Source of the DNA: Sphingopyxis sp. OAS728
GTDB lineage: Bacteria; Pseudomonadota; Alphaproteobacteria; Sphingomonadales; Sphingomonadaceae
Assembly (NCBI RefSeq): GCF_014873485.1
Contig: NZ_JADBDT010000001.1
Coordinates: 1,674,001 to 1,738,000, forward strand
Length of the DNA stretch: 64,000 nt
Direction of reading: 5' to 3'
This document shows positions 53,269 through 62,502 of this stretch, piece after piece; the first letter of the stretch is position 1, and each line of letters begins with the position of its first letter. The position numbers and the translations under genes are program-made. The notes under the pieces are model-generated. The model made no database searches. It was not told the origin of the DNA and saw only the letters and a program-made list of their open reading frames with translations.

Positions 53269-53756
53269 TGTGTCGCAGCTGTAGCGATCGAAAGGGTCAC
53301 CTCGCTCGCCATCTTGAATTGCGCCGTGCGGTCGGTGATCGAATAGCGGCTCGCGATAGCCGAAAAATCGGTCCAGGAGACGGTAACCGCACCGGCGGCG
53401 TCTTCCGTGACGAGCATGCGAACGGGCCAGTCGAGCCCGGCGTAAGGGTTCGATTGAAGAAACTGGACGCCGAGCGGCGGGTTGCCGAACAGCACCAGCG
53501 TCGACCGGCCGAGCGGCAGTCCGGCGCCCCCGGCAAGCTCGGCCTGATCGATCGTCGCGAAATGGCGAATGCCTTTCGCCGCGACATCGCCTGTCAGTTT
53601 CGTGACGGTGTCGTCGAACCCGTTCGCGCTCTTCAGGGTGAGGATGTCGGCGGCACGCTCAGCCCGAATCGGTGTATCTGCGGTTTGAGCACAGACAGGC
53701 GAGCAAATGCAGGCCGCGGCCGTGAAGAGCAGCGTGAGATAGGATAGACGGGGCAT
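53265..53756 (-). CDS. Exported DUF302 protein
   Basis: 163 residues; ATG 53756 after AGGAG, signal peptide MPRLSYLTLLFTAAACICSPVCAQ. DUF302 pattern: SANGFDDTVTKL, LVLFGNPPLGVQFLQSNPYAGLDWPVRMLVTED. Function unknown; often found with sulfur or metal genes. It is translationally coupled with the YeeE gene. Confidence 0.85.
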   Translation of the reverse strand: MPRLSYLTLLFTAAACICSPVCAQTADTPIRAERAADILTLKSANGFDDTVTKLTGDVAAKGIRHFATIDQAELAGGAGLPLGRSTLVLFGNPPLGVQFLQSNPYAGLDWPVRMLVTEDAAGAVTVSWTDFSAIASRYSITDRTAQFKMASEVTLSIATAATH

Positions 53757-54036
53757 CGGCAGTCTCCTGTGAACGAATGCCGGCACTTATGGCTGCTGTG
53801 CCGTTTCACAAAAAATGCCGGTTGCTTATGGTGTTTATGTGCGGCGCGCATGGCATACGCTTCGCATCGCCGCGACCCGCCGGTCGCGTGCTTCGAGCTT
53901 TGTAGCCCCGCTTTTCGAACCCTGGTTGGCCGCTTTTGGGAGGTGGCGGACTGCTAGCTCTTGGCGGTTTCAACCTGAGAACTGACATTCCGCATCCGAT
54001 TGCGCGCCCTTCGTCAAGAGCAGACCGTCGCGCAGA

Positions 54037-55746
54037 TCAGAATCCGAGGGCTACGCCCACGCGACCCCCGGTCGACCCCTTCGCGGTGGAACCGGCGAAC
54101 CCGCCGTTCAGATAGACGCGCGGCGACGCGCGCACGACGACGGCACCCGAAAAGCCCTGCTCGCCGCGATAGGTCGCGAGATTGAAAGACACTGACGCAT
54201 TGCTGTCGGGCACGATCATCGTACCGCCCAGCGCCATCGCCGCTGCAATCCCGCCATTGACCTGTTGGAACCCGCGATTGGACGCTAGTTCGAGAAGGTC
54301 GACGCGACTGTCGAGGTCGCTGAGACCGCTGTCGAGCGCGCCAATCGCGGACCCTACGTCGCGATAGGTCGCGCCCTGAACGGCATATTGCGGTGCGGTC
54401 ATCGTTCCCGTTGCGCTGTCATAGGAAGCCCCGCCGCCCAGAACGGTGGCGGTCGCCTGTCCGAGCGAGGTGTTGCGCGCGAGCGCGGTATTAGCTGTCG
54501 CCTGCGAGGCATTTGCCGTTGCCTGCGCCTGTGTGGCGGTCGTTTGTGCCGTTGTCGCGCTGGTCAGCGCCGTGCCGGCGGCCGCCTGGGCCAAGGCGGC
54601 ATCGCTTCGGGCCAAATTCGCGGTTCCCTGCGCCGTCGCGGCTTCACTGCGCGCCGTGTCCGCCGTCGTTTGCGCTGAAGCGGCGTTGGCAATCGCCGTA
54701 TCGGCCGCCGCCTGCGCTGTCGATGCATTGGCGAGCGCGGTGTTGGCGGTGGCCTGCGCCACCGCGGCCTCGTTCCGCGCGATGCCGGCTGTCGACTGAG
54801 CGCCAGCGGCATCCGCGAGCGCGGTGCCGGCCGTGGCCTGTGCCGCCGCGGAATTCGTCAGCGCCGTACCGGCGGCCGTCTGCGCCGCTGTCGCGGTGGA
54901 CGCGGCGGAGTTGGCCGTCTGCTGCGTGGCAAACAGCTGGCTGCCATTGACCGCATCGGTGCTTGTCGCGCCCACAGCGCCCGCGCCGACATTGGTCAGG
55001 GTGCGCGTCTGGCCCGCCGAGCCGAAGGATACGGTGTTGCTCCCCGTCGCCACCGAGTTCGCGCCAATGGCGACGCTGTTCGTCGCGCCCGACGCGACCT
55101 GGCTGCCCGAACCGAGCGCCACGCTGCTTGCAGCCAGCGCTGACGCGCCGGCCGATCCATTGTAGGCGCCGCCGATCGCGGTGCTGCCGTCGCCCGAGGC
55201 GACAGCGCCTTGTGTCGTACCCAGGGCGCTGCCGAGCGCAATGGCCGAGACGCCCGATGCCTGCGCGCCGCTCCCGCCCGTCTGCCCTGTAAATCCGCAG
55301 CATCCGTTGCCGCCGACGCCCCCGGCGCCGACCGCAATAGCGCCGCTCGCCGACGCCGACGCACCGGTGCCCCCGGTCCCGCCGGTCCCGCCGGCAGTTC
55401 CATAGCCGCCGGTTCCACCGCCCCCGATTGCCGTCGCCGCGCCGGCGGTCGCCTGCGCCCCAGCGCCGCCGACGCCGCCGATCGCCCCCGAATTTGAGGT
55501 CCCGCCCGAACCGCCCGCGCCGATCGCAGTGCCGCCGTCGCCTGTCACGGTTGGGGCGCTCCCTCCGGCGCCGCCGGTTCCGCCGCTGTCGGCCACGCCG
55601 GTCGAGCCCCCCGTGCCAACGACCACACCATCCGCAAAGGCATTGCCGGGCGACAGAAAGGCCAATGCGCTCGCATAGCCAAACGCATGCGCAAGGCGCC
55701 GCTTTGCTGTCGACTGCGCCCGCGCGCCGGTGCCGGAATTGATCAT
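54037..55746 (-). CDS. Trimeric autotransporter adhesin (YadA-like)
   Basis: 569 residues. An ESPR-like signal (RRLAHAFGYASALAFLSPGNAFA) is followed by a Gly/Ala-rich head with repeats (AIGAGGSGG, AIALGSAL, SVAIGANSVATG), neck TDAVNGSQLFATQQ, a long Ala/Gln/Thr coiled stalk of about 150 residues built from TAxTALxxAxxAQ repeats, and a C-terminal YadA anchor of four strands ending GVALGF. It forms a homotrimer on the cell surface for adhesion. A 7-2-7 dyad at 55886-55901 lies 140 bases upstream. Confidence 0.9.
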   Translation of the reverse strand: MINSGTGARAQSTAKRRLAHAFGYASALAFLSPGNAFADGVVVGTGGSTGVADSGGTGGAGGSAPTVTGDGGTAIGAGGSGGTSNSGAIGGVGGAGAQATAGAATAIGGGGTGGYGTAGGTGGTGGTGASASASGAIAVGAGGVGGNGCCGFTGQTGGSGAQASGVSAIALGSALGTTQGAVASGDGSTAIGGAYNGSAGASALAASSVALGSGSQVASGATNSVAIGANSVATGSNTVSFGSAGQTRTLTNVGAGAVGATSTDAVNGSQLFATQQTANSAASTATAAQTAAGTALTNSAAAQATAGTALADAAGAQSTAGIARNEAAVAQATANTALANASTAQAAADTAIANAASAQTTADTARSEAATAQGTANLARSDAALAQAAAGTALTSATTAQTTATQAQATANASQATANTALARNTSLGQATATVLGGGASYDSATGTMTAPQYAVQGATYRDVGSAIGALDSGLSDLDSRVDLLELASNRGFQQVNGGIAAAMALGGTMIVPDSNASVSFNLATYRGEQGFSGAVVVRASPRVYLNGGFAGSTAKGSTGGRVGVALGF

Positions 55747-55885
55747 CGCGATGTCCCCCTTCTGTCCCGGCGTGCCGGGATGATCGCGCTCGCACAGCCT
55801 TGGCTGCGCGAGCGCGCCTCTTCACACCCGGTGGCCCCCAATCCGAGCGCGGGCCGCTTCAAGCACCGGGACAGGAAAAGGAAAA

Positions 55886-55901
55886 TACCTGAAATCAGGT
55901 A
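55886..55901. promoter_or_regulatory. 7-2-7 dyad upstream of the adhesin gene
   Basis: Perfect inverted repeat TACCTGA-AA-TCAGGTA, 140 bases before the adhesin start. The arrangement matches the 7-2-7 spacing described for NarL-type regulators. A second copy (13 of 16) is upstream of the NarL-like regulator gene. Confidence 0.65.
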
Positions 55902-55908
55902 GATGGCC

Positions 55909-57771
55909 TTAGCTTTTCGTTAAGCTATTCACCGGCGCTTGTGAAATTTCGAGGATCACCATCGTGCCATCACGGGTCGAACGGATATCGAGCGCCCCAC
56001 CGAGCCGCGCGGCGCGCGAAGCCATGCTCCGCAGACCAAGCCCTTCGTCGCGCGCGCAAGCCGGATCGAAACCGCGCCCATTGTCGCTTATGGTCAGCGT
56101 CAGTCGGTCGCCGATAGACGCCAGCGCGACGGCAATCTCGCTGGCACCGCTGTGCCGAAGCGCATTGGTGACCCCCTCCTGCACGACGCGCGTGATGTCG
56201 AGGCTCTGCGCGAACGGCAGTATATGGGCTCCTGCTCCGTCGAGCCGCCAGTTGCACTTGATGTCCTGATTTTCGCAGAGCAGCGTCAGCCGCGATCGAA
56301 GGGGCGCGATCCATTCCGTCAGCGACCGGTCGGCCGCCTGTGCGCCGGTGGTCGTGTCGATGATTAGCCGCAGTTCCTCGCGCAGTTCCTTCAGGATCGA
56401 AAGGAAGCGTCCCGCGGGAACTGCACGCTCGCCATGCTCCAGCACCGCGATGTTGTTGACCAGCGTCGTCCCCATGCCATCGTGCAGGTTGCGCACCAGG
56501 TCGATCCGTTCGGCCATCCGGCTTCCGGCGAGTTCGAGTTCATGCTGGCGCCGGAGAGCGGCCGCCGTCTCCCGTCTTGCCACCTCGACCTTTTCGCCGA
56601 GTTCCTCGTTGAAGCGTTCGACGCGCGTCGCCGCCGACACGAAGCGCCAAGCAAGGACCGTCGCCATGCAGATGATCAGCATCTGCGAGGTCACCGGCGA
56701 ATAATAGATATTGTCGTCGAGCAGCCCGGCGAAGGTCAGATTGTCATGCGCGCCCGCGGCGATCGTCAGCACGTTGCTGACGTTGAGCACCCAATGGTCG
56801 ATGCGCCGGCTACGCGCGGTTTGCACAAAGAGGAACAAGACCGCGCCGCAATAGATCGCAAAGGCCGCACCCGACATCGCCACCCGCGTCGTATCGATCA
56901 GGCTGTGCGGAACGGCGACCAGACACAGTGCGCCGACGGCAAACCCCGCCCACAGCAGCATCTCGGCACGCGGATAGCGGCGATCGAGGAAGCGAAGAAT
57001 GAAAAGGCAGTGGCTGACCGCGAACAGGAGCAGGAAGACGATCGTCGTCCGCGCCCATCCGTCGGTGGTCGCGAACGGCCATGGACTGCGCGCGACGAGG
57101 TTCAGCGAATAGCCCGCCCAGGCGAAGGTCGCCATGCTGTACCAGCCATAGGCGGTCTCGCGCCGCCGCATCAGCCAGATCGCAAGGAAGAAGGAGGCAA
57201 GCGCGACGGTGATACCGAGGTTGAAGGTCGGCAGTGTTCGCCGCACGATCTGTGCCGCGTCGTAACGAGCCGATATCCGCGCCGGATCACCAAGGGTCGC
57301 GACGCCGAGGCCCGGCTGATAGACGGCCTGCCCCGACACGCGCACGAGCAGGACATTTTTGCCCTCGCGCAACATGGGCGGCGCGAGTTGCCATCGCCGC
57401 GGCGCATTCCACGAGCGCGAGAGCGGCTCGACGAGCCGGGGGTCGCGCTCGAGCAGCTGCCCGTTGAGATAGGCCGCGCCGGCCAGTGTCCAGTAATCGA
57501 TCATCAGCGCCGTGGGCCGAGCCGCATCTCCCTGTTGCCATGTCAGCCGGTACCAGACGACGCCGTCGAAACGCGGCCAGCGCCGCGACCAGTCATCGGG
57601 CAGCGTGACCCGCTCCCATCCCGAATTCGGAGGCACCGCCGCATTCCAGTCCGAACGTGCCGCCTCGATGGTCCGGAAACCGACGGTCCCCTCCTTCGCC
57701 GCCGCCTCATCGACAGCCACGACCACGAGGAACAGGCACGCGAGCCACCTAAGGCAGGAAACCACGCGCAC
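55909..57771 (-). CDS. Membrane sensor histidine kinase (NarX/DesK-like HisKA_3)
   Basis: About 620 residues. GTG at 57771 gives a signal-like N-terminus (MRVVSCLRWLACLFLVVVAVDEAAA); an ATG at 57834 would overlap the regulator more. The periplasmic part looks like a carbohydrate-binding jelly roll (WERVTLPDDW, YRLTWQ, AYLNGQLLER, GKNVLLVRVSG). Seven or so membrane helices follow, then HisKA_3 with RNLHDGMGTTLVNN and HATPase VVQEGVTNALRHSGASE. It is downstream of and overlaps its LuxR-type regulator. Confidence 0.88.
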   Translation of the reverse strand: MRVVSCLRWLACLFLVVVAVDEAAAKEGTVGFRTIEAARSDWNAAVPPNSGWERVTLPDDWSRRWPRFDGVVWYRLTWQQGDAARPTALMIDYWTLAGAAYLNGQLLERDPRLVEPLSRSWNAPRRWQLAPPMLREGKNVLLVRVSGQAVYQPGLGVATLGDPARISARYDAAQIVRRTLPTFNLGITVALASFFLAIWLMRRRETAYGWYSMATFAWAGYSLNLVARSPWPFATTDGWARTTIVFLLLFAVSHCLFILRFLDRRYPRAEMLLWAGFAVGALCLVAVPHSLIDTTRVAMSGAAFAIYCGAVLFLFVQTARSRRIDHWVLNVSNVLTIAAGAHDNLTFAGLLDDNIYYSPVTSQMLIICMATVLAWRFVSAATRVERFNEELGEKVEVARRETAAALRRQHELELAGSRMAERIDLVRNLHDGMGTTLVNNIAVLEHGERAVPAGRFLSILKELREELRLIIDTTTGAQAADRSLTEWIAPLRSRLTLLCENQDIKCNWRLDGAGAHILPFAQSLDITRVVQEGVTNALRHSGASEIAVALASIGDRLTLTISDNGRGFDPACARDEGLGLRSMASRAARLGGALDIRSTRDGTMVILEISQAPVNSLTKS

Positions 57772-58504
57772 GCGCCTCGAAAATGGCCTCGGTACGCGAC
57801 CGGACTGCCAGCTTTTTATAGATATTCCGCACATGACATTCGACCGTGAATCGCGAAAGCGAAACGATCTCGGCGATTTCCTTGTTCGTCAGCCCCTTGC
57901 TGACGAGGTTCAATATCTCGACCTCGCGCGGGCTCAGCACCGATTGCGGCACGTGCGCCAGCGCACCGCCCGGCGCTGCGGCGGCCAGCGAACCGAAGGT
58001 CGACAGGATATGCCGGGCGACAAAGGGGTCGATCGGCGCGCCACCACGCAGGACGCTGCGTATCGACAGCTTGATCTCGATATCGTCGCGCTCTTTCAGC
58101 AGATAACCTGTCGCGCCCGAACGAAGCGCCCGCATGATGATATGCTCGTCGCTCCAGGCCGATATCACGAGGATCGGAAGCGCCGGGTCGCGGCCGTGCA
58201 GAAATTCAATCAGGTCGATCCCATTGCCGTCGGGCAGCCCGACGTCGATGAGCGCCATCGCAAAGGGCTGTTCCTCGATCAATCGCCGTGCATCGGCGAT
58301 CGTCGTCGCGAAGGACAGCGCATCCCGGCTATATCCCATCTCTTCGAGAATGGAACGCAGCCGGATGTGCATCATCGCCTGATCCTCGACCAAGAGGAGC
58401 GGCGCGGGCAGCATCGGCTCGTCAATGTCTGGCGCAGGATCAATCAAATGGGCAGGTCCGCCGGCTGGAGAGCGCGACCCGTCTGCCGCAATATGACAAT
58501 ACAT
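57749..58504 (-). CDS. NarL/LuxR-family response regulator
   Basis: 251 residues. Receiver with phospho-acceptor Asp87 in MALIDVGLPDG, then a LuxR-type HTH (LSPREVEILNLVSKGLTNKEIAEIVSLSRFTVECHVRNIYKKL). ATG 58504 gives a 30-residue lead that is unusual; an in-frame ATG at 58414 (MLPAPLLLVEDQ) may be the true start. A dyad related to the adhesin's lies at 58524-58539. Confidence 0.92.
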   Translation of the reverse strand: MYCHIAADGSRSPAGGPAHLIDPAPDIDEPMLPAPLLLVEDQAMMHIRLRSILEEMGYSRDALSFATTIADARRLIEEQPFAMALIDVGLPDGNGIDLIEFLHGRDPALPILVISAWSDEHIIMRALRSGATGYLLKERDDIEIKLSIRSVLRGGAPIDPFVARHILSTFGSLAAAAPGGALAHVPQSVLSPREVEILNLVSKGLTNKEIAEIVSLSRFTVECHVRNIYKKLAVRSRTEAIFEARARGFLP

Positions 58505-58523
58505 CCGCCGTTCCGCCTGACCA

Positions 58524-58539
58524 TAGCGGAAATCAGTTA
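58524..58539. promoter_or_regulatory. Degenerate 7-2-7 dyad upstream of the response regulator
   Basis: TAGCGGA-AA-TCAGTTA matches the dyad at 55886-55901 at 13 of 16 positions. It lies 20 bases before ATG 58504, or 110 before ATG 58414. Consistent with autoregulation by the same regulator. Confidence 0.5.
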
Positions 58540-58641
58540 TAGCGAAGCACGGTCCCTTGCGACCTATGACAAGCGCCGGGCCGCCTCTGGCCGGACAACG
58601 AACGTAAGCGTCAGAGCGGCGCTGCAGATGATCGCAACGGA

Positions 58642-60312
58642 TTAACGCGCCGCGACAGCGCGCTCATAGGTCGATAGCGTCTTGAACTCCAGTTCGGGAA
58701 AGCCTTCGGCAGCCGATTTGTCGAGCGCGTCATAATAGAGGTTCGCGCCGCCGAAATAGATGAGGACGCGTGCGCCCTTGTCGTCGCGGTTGGCGCCCAT
58801 CATCCACGAATTGACCTTGTCGCCTTCGTTCATCAGCGTCTGGCCGTGGATATCCGCGGTTGCCGCAGTCCATTCGCGTTCGGCCTCTTCGCGCGGCTCG
58901 AAAATATCCATCCCCTCGCGTCCCATCTTGCCGATGCAACGCGATATCCAGATCGCATTCTGCTCGATCGAGGTCGGCAGGTTGGCAAAGGGCGCCTGCG
59001 GTCCGGTGACGGTGAACATATTGGGGAAGCCCGCGACGCAGACCCCCATGATGCACGCCGATTCTTGCTGCCATTTTTCGCGCAGCGTCTGCCCGCCGGT
59101 ACCACGGATCGGAAAGGCTTCGAGCGCGCCGGTATATGCCTTGAAGCCCGTCGCCAGCACGATGATGTCGAATTCATAGTCCGCGTGCGTCGTGCGCACC
59201 CCGGTTTCGGTGATCTCGACGAGCGGCTCCTGCTTCTTGATGTCGACCAGATGCACATTGTCGCGGTTGAAGGCTTCGAAATAGCCATGGTCGAGCGGCG
59301 GGCGCTTCGCGAACAGCGGATAGTCGTCGAAGCTGGGCGTCAGCAGGTCGGCGAGCGCGGGGTCGTTAACGCGCTCGCGCATCTTGGCAGCGATGAAGTC
59401 GCCCGCGATCCGGTTCGCCTCGGGACTGGCGAGCAGATCGTCGAACGTCTCGAAAACCCAGCGGAAGCTGCCGGTCCAATTCTCTTCGAAGATGCGCTGC
59501 CGCTCCTCGGGCGCCGTGTCCATCACATTGCGTCCGACCGGACTGTCGAACGCCATGCCGAAGACATGGTTGCGGCACTTGGCGACGATCGCCTGGTAAT
59601 TGTCCTTAATCTCCTTTTCCCACTCGGGGGTCATGTCTTTCTGCATTGCGGGGAGGACGTAATTCGGCGTGCGCTGGAACACCGTCACGCTGCCCGCGGT
59701 TTCGGCCACGACGGGCAGCATCTGCACGGTCGTGGCGCCGGCGCCGATGATCCCGACCTTCTTGCCGGCATAATCCAGTCCTTCGTGCGGCCAGCGCGAG
59801 GAGTGGAAGATGGGGCCCTTGAAACGATCCATACCGGGGATCTTCGGGATCATCGGCTCCGAAATCATGCCCATGCCGCTGATGAAATATTTGCTCGTAA
59901 AGACATCGCCGTCGCCCGTCGTGACCTGCCAGCAGCCGCGCTCCTCCAGATAGTCGGCCTCGACAATCTCGGTATCGAGCTGGATGTGCGGCCACATGTC
60001 GCATTTGTCGGCGACGAAGCGCATGTAATTCTGGGTTTCCTCGCGGCCGGGATAGCGTTTCGTCCACGACCATTCCTGAAGCAGTTCGGGCGAGAAAGTG
60101 AGGCAGTAATAATAGCTCTCGCTGTCGGTCGCGGCGCCCGGATAGCGATTCCATGTCCACGTGCCGCCGATGTCCGACGCCCGGTCGAACACGCGGACGG
60201 TGAGGCCCAACTCGCGCAGATAATGGATCAGCGCGAGGCCTGCAAAACCAGCCCCGATCACGATCGCGTCATAGTCCACCGCGGGCCCGCTTGAATTGTT
60301 CTTCTCGGTCAT
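58642..60312 (-). CDS. Flavin-containing Baeyer-Villiger-type monooxygenase
   Basis: 556 residues; ATG 60312. Rossmann GxGxxG (IVIGAGFAG, residues 20-25), second VGIIGAGATTVQM, and the BVMO fingerprint FKGPIFHSSRW (FxGxxxHxxxW, 164-174), plus the LATGFKAYTG motif. It would insert oxygen into ketones using NADPH, e.g. in steroid, terpene or alkane breakdown. It is downstream of the CoA-transferase gene and probably cotranscribed with it. Confidence 0.9.
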   Translation of the reverse strand: MTEKNNSSGPAVDYDAIVIGAGFAGLALIHYLRELGLTVRVFDRASDIGGTWTWNRYPGAATDSESYYYCLTFSPELLQEWSWTKRYPGREETQNYMRFVADKCDMWPHIQLDTEIVEADYLEERGCWQVTTGDGDVFTSKYFISGMGMISEPMIPKIPGMDRFKGPIFHSSRWPHEGLDYAGKKVGIIGAGATTVQMLPVVAETAGSVTVFQRTPNYVLPAMQKDMTPEWEKEIKDNYQAIVAKCRNHVFGMAFDSPVGRNVMDTAPEERQRIFEENWTGSFRWVFETFDDLLASPEANRIAGDFIAAKMRERVNDPALADLLTPSFDDYPLFAKRPPLDHGYFEAFNRDNVHLVDIKKQEPLVEITETGVRTTHADYEFDIIVLATGFKAYTGALEAFPIRGTGGQTLREKWQQESACIMGVCVAGFPNMFTVTGPQAPFANLPTSIEQNAIWISRCIGKMGREGMDIFEPREEAEREWTAATADIHGQTLMNEGDKVNSWMMGANRDDKGARVLIYFGGANLYYDALDKSAAEGFPELEFKTLSTYERAVAAR

Positions 60313-60376
60313 CTGTCTCACTCTCCACAAGTCCGACGGCGCCTTATCCGGCGCTCGTCCTGCTCTTCCAAAGCTC

Positions 60377-61534
60377 TCAGCCCGCCGTCACGCGATCGGG
60401 GTCCATGGCGCCAATTTCGGCGAGGATCGCCGCGCGATCGGAATCGCGCTGCCACATTTTGGGCATAACGACGTCGGTGTCCGCGAAGCGCGGCGCGGGG
60501 CGCGGCTGCATCCAGCCGCCGGCCTCGACATAGCTGCCGCGTGCGCGGCTGTGCTCGTGCGCTGTCGCGTCGGCCATCGTCAGCACTTCGCTGTAACAAC
60601 AGTCGCGCGATTGCAGTCGCGCGGTCCATGTTGCACGCGGTTCGCCGGCGAAAATCGCGGCGAGCCGCGCCTTCATCGCGGGCCATCGCGACTGGTCGTG
60701 CTGCGCGGCGAAAAGCGGGTCACCACCCAGCCCCAGCGCATCGACAAGCCGCGCATAAAATTGCGCCTCGATCGCCCCGATCGCGACAAAGCGGCCGTCG
60801 GCGCAGGCATAGCAGGCATAAAAGGGCGCGCCGCCGTCGAGCAGGTTCTGGCCGCGCCCGCGGTCCCACATGCCATTGTGCCGCAGCGACCACATGCCCG
60901 CCATCAACGCCGCGGCGCCATCGGCCATGCTGCAATCGATCACGCGCCCCGCGCCGCTCTGCCGCGCCGCGAGCAGCGCCGACACAAATCCGAACGCCAG
61001 CAGCATCCCGCCGCCGCCATAATCGCCGATCAGGTTCAGCGGCGGCATCGGTGGCTCGCCCTCGCAGCCGAGGGCGGCAAGGCATCCGCTGATCGAAATA
61101 TAGTTGAGATCGTGTCCCGCCTTGTCGGCGAGCGGGCCATCCTGTCCCCAACCGGTCATTCGTCCGTAAACCAGCGCCGGGTTGCGCTCCATCAAGACGG
61201 CGGGACCCAGCCCCAGGCGCTCTGCCACGCCCGGCCGGAACCCCTCGATCAGGCCGTCGGCGGTTTCAACAAGGCGAGCGACGATCTCGACCGCCTCGGG
61301 TCGTTTCAGGTCGAGCGTGATCGACCGCCGCGACCGCAGCAGGACATCGCGCCCCTGATCCTGCGACAGCGGGTCGCTGCCGCCCGGCCGGTCGATGCGG
61401 ATCACCTCGGCACCATGGTCAGCGAGCATCATGCCACAAAAGGGGGCCGGGCCGATCCCGGCGAGTTCGATGACGCGCACGCCATCGAGCACAGGCCGCA
61501 TCAAACCGCTGTCGATGCGATCCGTGCAGTTCAT
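60377..61534 (-). CDS. CaiB/BaiF family CoA-transferase or alpha-methylacyl-CoA racemase
   Basis: 385 residues; the start may be ATG 61534 or 61501 (MRPVLDGVRVIELAGIGPAPF). Family III CoA-transferase pattern: ELAGIGPAPFCGMMLADHGAEVIRIDRPGG, RRSITLDLKRPE, YGRMTGWGQDGP, and DLNYISISG. Several such genes are racemases (AMACR) for branched acyl-CoAs, consistent with sterol side-chain or terpenoid degradation. Confidence 0.87.
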   Translation of the reverse strand: MNCTDRIDSGLMRPVLDGVRVIELAGIGPAPFCGMMLADHGAEVIRIDRPGGSDPLSQDQGRDVLLRSRRSITLDLKRPEAVEIVARLVETADGLIEGFRPGVAERLGLGPAVLMERNPALVYGRMTGWGQDGPLADKAGHDLNYISISGCLAALGCEGEPPMPPLNLIGDYGGGGMLLAFGFVSALLAARQSGAGRVIDCSMADGAAALMAGMWSLRHNGMWDRGRGQNLLDGGAPFYACYACADGRFVAIGAIEAQFYARLVDALGLGGDPLFAAQHDQSRWPAMKARLAAIFAGEPRATWTARLQSRDCCYSEVLTMADATAHEHSRARGSYVEAGGWMQPRPAPRFADTDVVMPKMWQRDSDRAAILAEIGAMDPDRVTAG

Positions 61535-61704
61535 CCGATAGGGTTCCCGGGAAACAGACGATTGAGCGAGTATCCGGCAGCGCCCTTTGGCGCCACCATG
61601 GCGACCGAATGGCCCAAAACACTGCGCAACGGCAGCGGTTCGACAGCCTTTGCCAAGCCAGCTCTCCCAATATCTTCGATGCCTTCATGGCATCTCATGA
61701 ATTT

Positions 61705-61725
61705 ATTTGTTAGCGTCTAGCAAAT
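61705..61725. promoter_or_regulatory. TetR-like operator dyad upstream of the CoA-transferase
   Basis: Inverted repeat ATTTGTTAG-N3-CTAGCAAAT, one mismatch in nine, in an AT-rich 263-base gap. It overlaps a possible promoter on the minus strand: TTGATT at 61735-61730 with a 17-base spacer to TAACAA. TetR usually binds such dyads, so the adjacent TetR is the likely ligand. Confidence 0.6.
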
Positions 61726-61797
61726 GAAAAATCAAGTGCGAATAGAATCACATAAATTATTGCACTTATTGATTTTAAACGAGCCTTCGCGAAAGAA

Positions 61798-62502
61798 TCA
61801 GTAGGCGATCCCGAATGCCTTAGCCGTCGAACGGCGATAGGCTTCGAACTGCTTCGGCAGATCGACATTTTCGGGCGCGACGAGCCACTGATAGATCGTC
61901 CCGAAGATGAAGCTGCAGAAGCCAAAGGCATAGCATTCGGCGTCAACCGACGCGTCGATCTCGCCAGCGGCGATGCCCTCTTCGACCCAGTGCGCGACAT
62001 CGCTGCGATAAATTGCGTGATAGGCGGACAGATGATCGCGCACATCATTGTGCGAGCTGATCGATTCAAACCACAGGATGTACATTGCCTGCATATAGCC
62101 CGAGTGACTCGACAGGAATCCCTCGACCGCGCGCAAGGCGGCGAGGCAGGCCTGCGCGCCGCCACGCGTACCGACCTTGTTCGCCAGCTCGCGCGTCCAG
62201 CTGGTGTTGAAATGCAGCACCAGCTGACCGAACAGCGCATCCTTCGATCCGAAACGGCTCGATGCGAGCCCGCGCGAATAGCCGGCGCGTTCGCCGACTT
62301 CCTTCAGCGTCGTCGCGTGCGTCCCCTGTTCGACGATCAGCTGCATCGCGGCGTCGAACATCCGGGCGTCGGACAGCGCGGTGCGCTCCGCCTGCGTGCG
62401 GCGAACGGCGCGCGGCTTGGCGCGCACCTTGGCGGGAGCCGGCTGGACCTCTGTCACCTCGCGCAGCGAGGCCTTGCCCTTCATCGACGACGGTGCGTTC
62501 AT
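61798..62502 (-). CDS. TetR-family transcriptional regulator
   Basis: 234 residues, with an unusually long basic N-terminal extension (KASLREVTEVQPAPAKVRAKPRAVRRTQAERT). HTH: MFDAAMQLIVEQGTHATTLKEVGERAGYSRGLASSRFGSKDALFGQL. The C-terminal domain is a ligand-binding helix bundle. It overlaps the acyl-CoA ligase stop by ATGA and likely regulates the downstream CoA-transferase/BVMO genes. Confidence 0.92.
   Translation of the reverse strand: MNAPSSMKGKASLREVTEVQPAPAKVRAKPRAVRRTQAERTALSDARMFDAAMQLIVEQGTHATTLKEVGERAGYSRGLASSRFGSKDALFGQLVLHFNTSWTRELANKVGTRGGAQACLAALRAVEGFLSSHSGYMQAMYILWFESISSHNDVRDHLSAYHAIYRSDVAHWVEEGIAAGEIDASVDAECYAFGFCSFIFGTIYQWLVAPENVDLPKQFEAYRRSTAKAFGIAY

Noticed and set aside
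53871..53888. GC-rich hairpin CGCGACC-CGCC-GGTCGCG as adhesin terminator
   Set aside because: It is 150 bases past the adhesin stop and has no T run; could be chance in GC-rich DNA.
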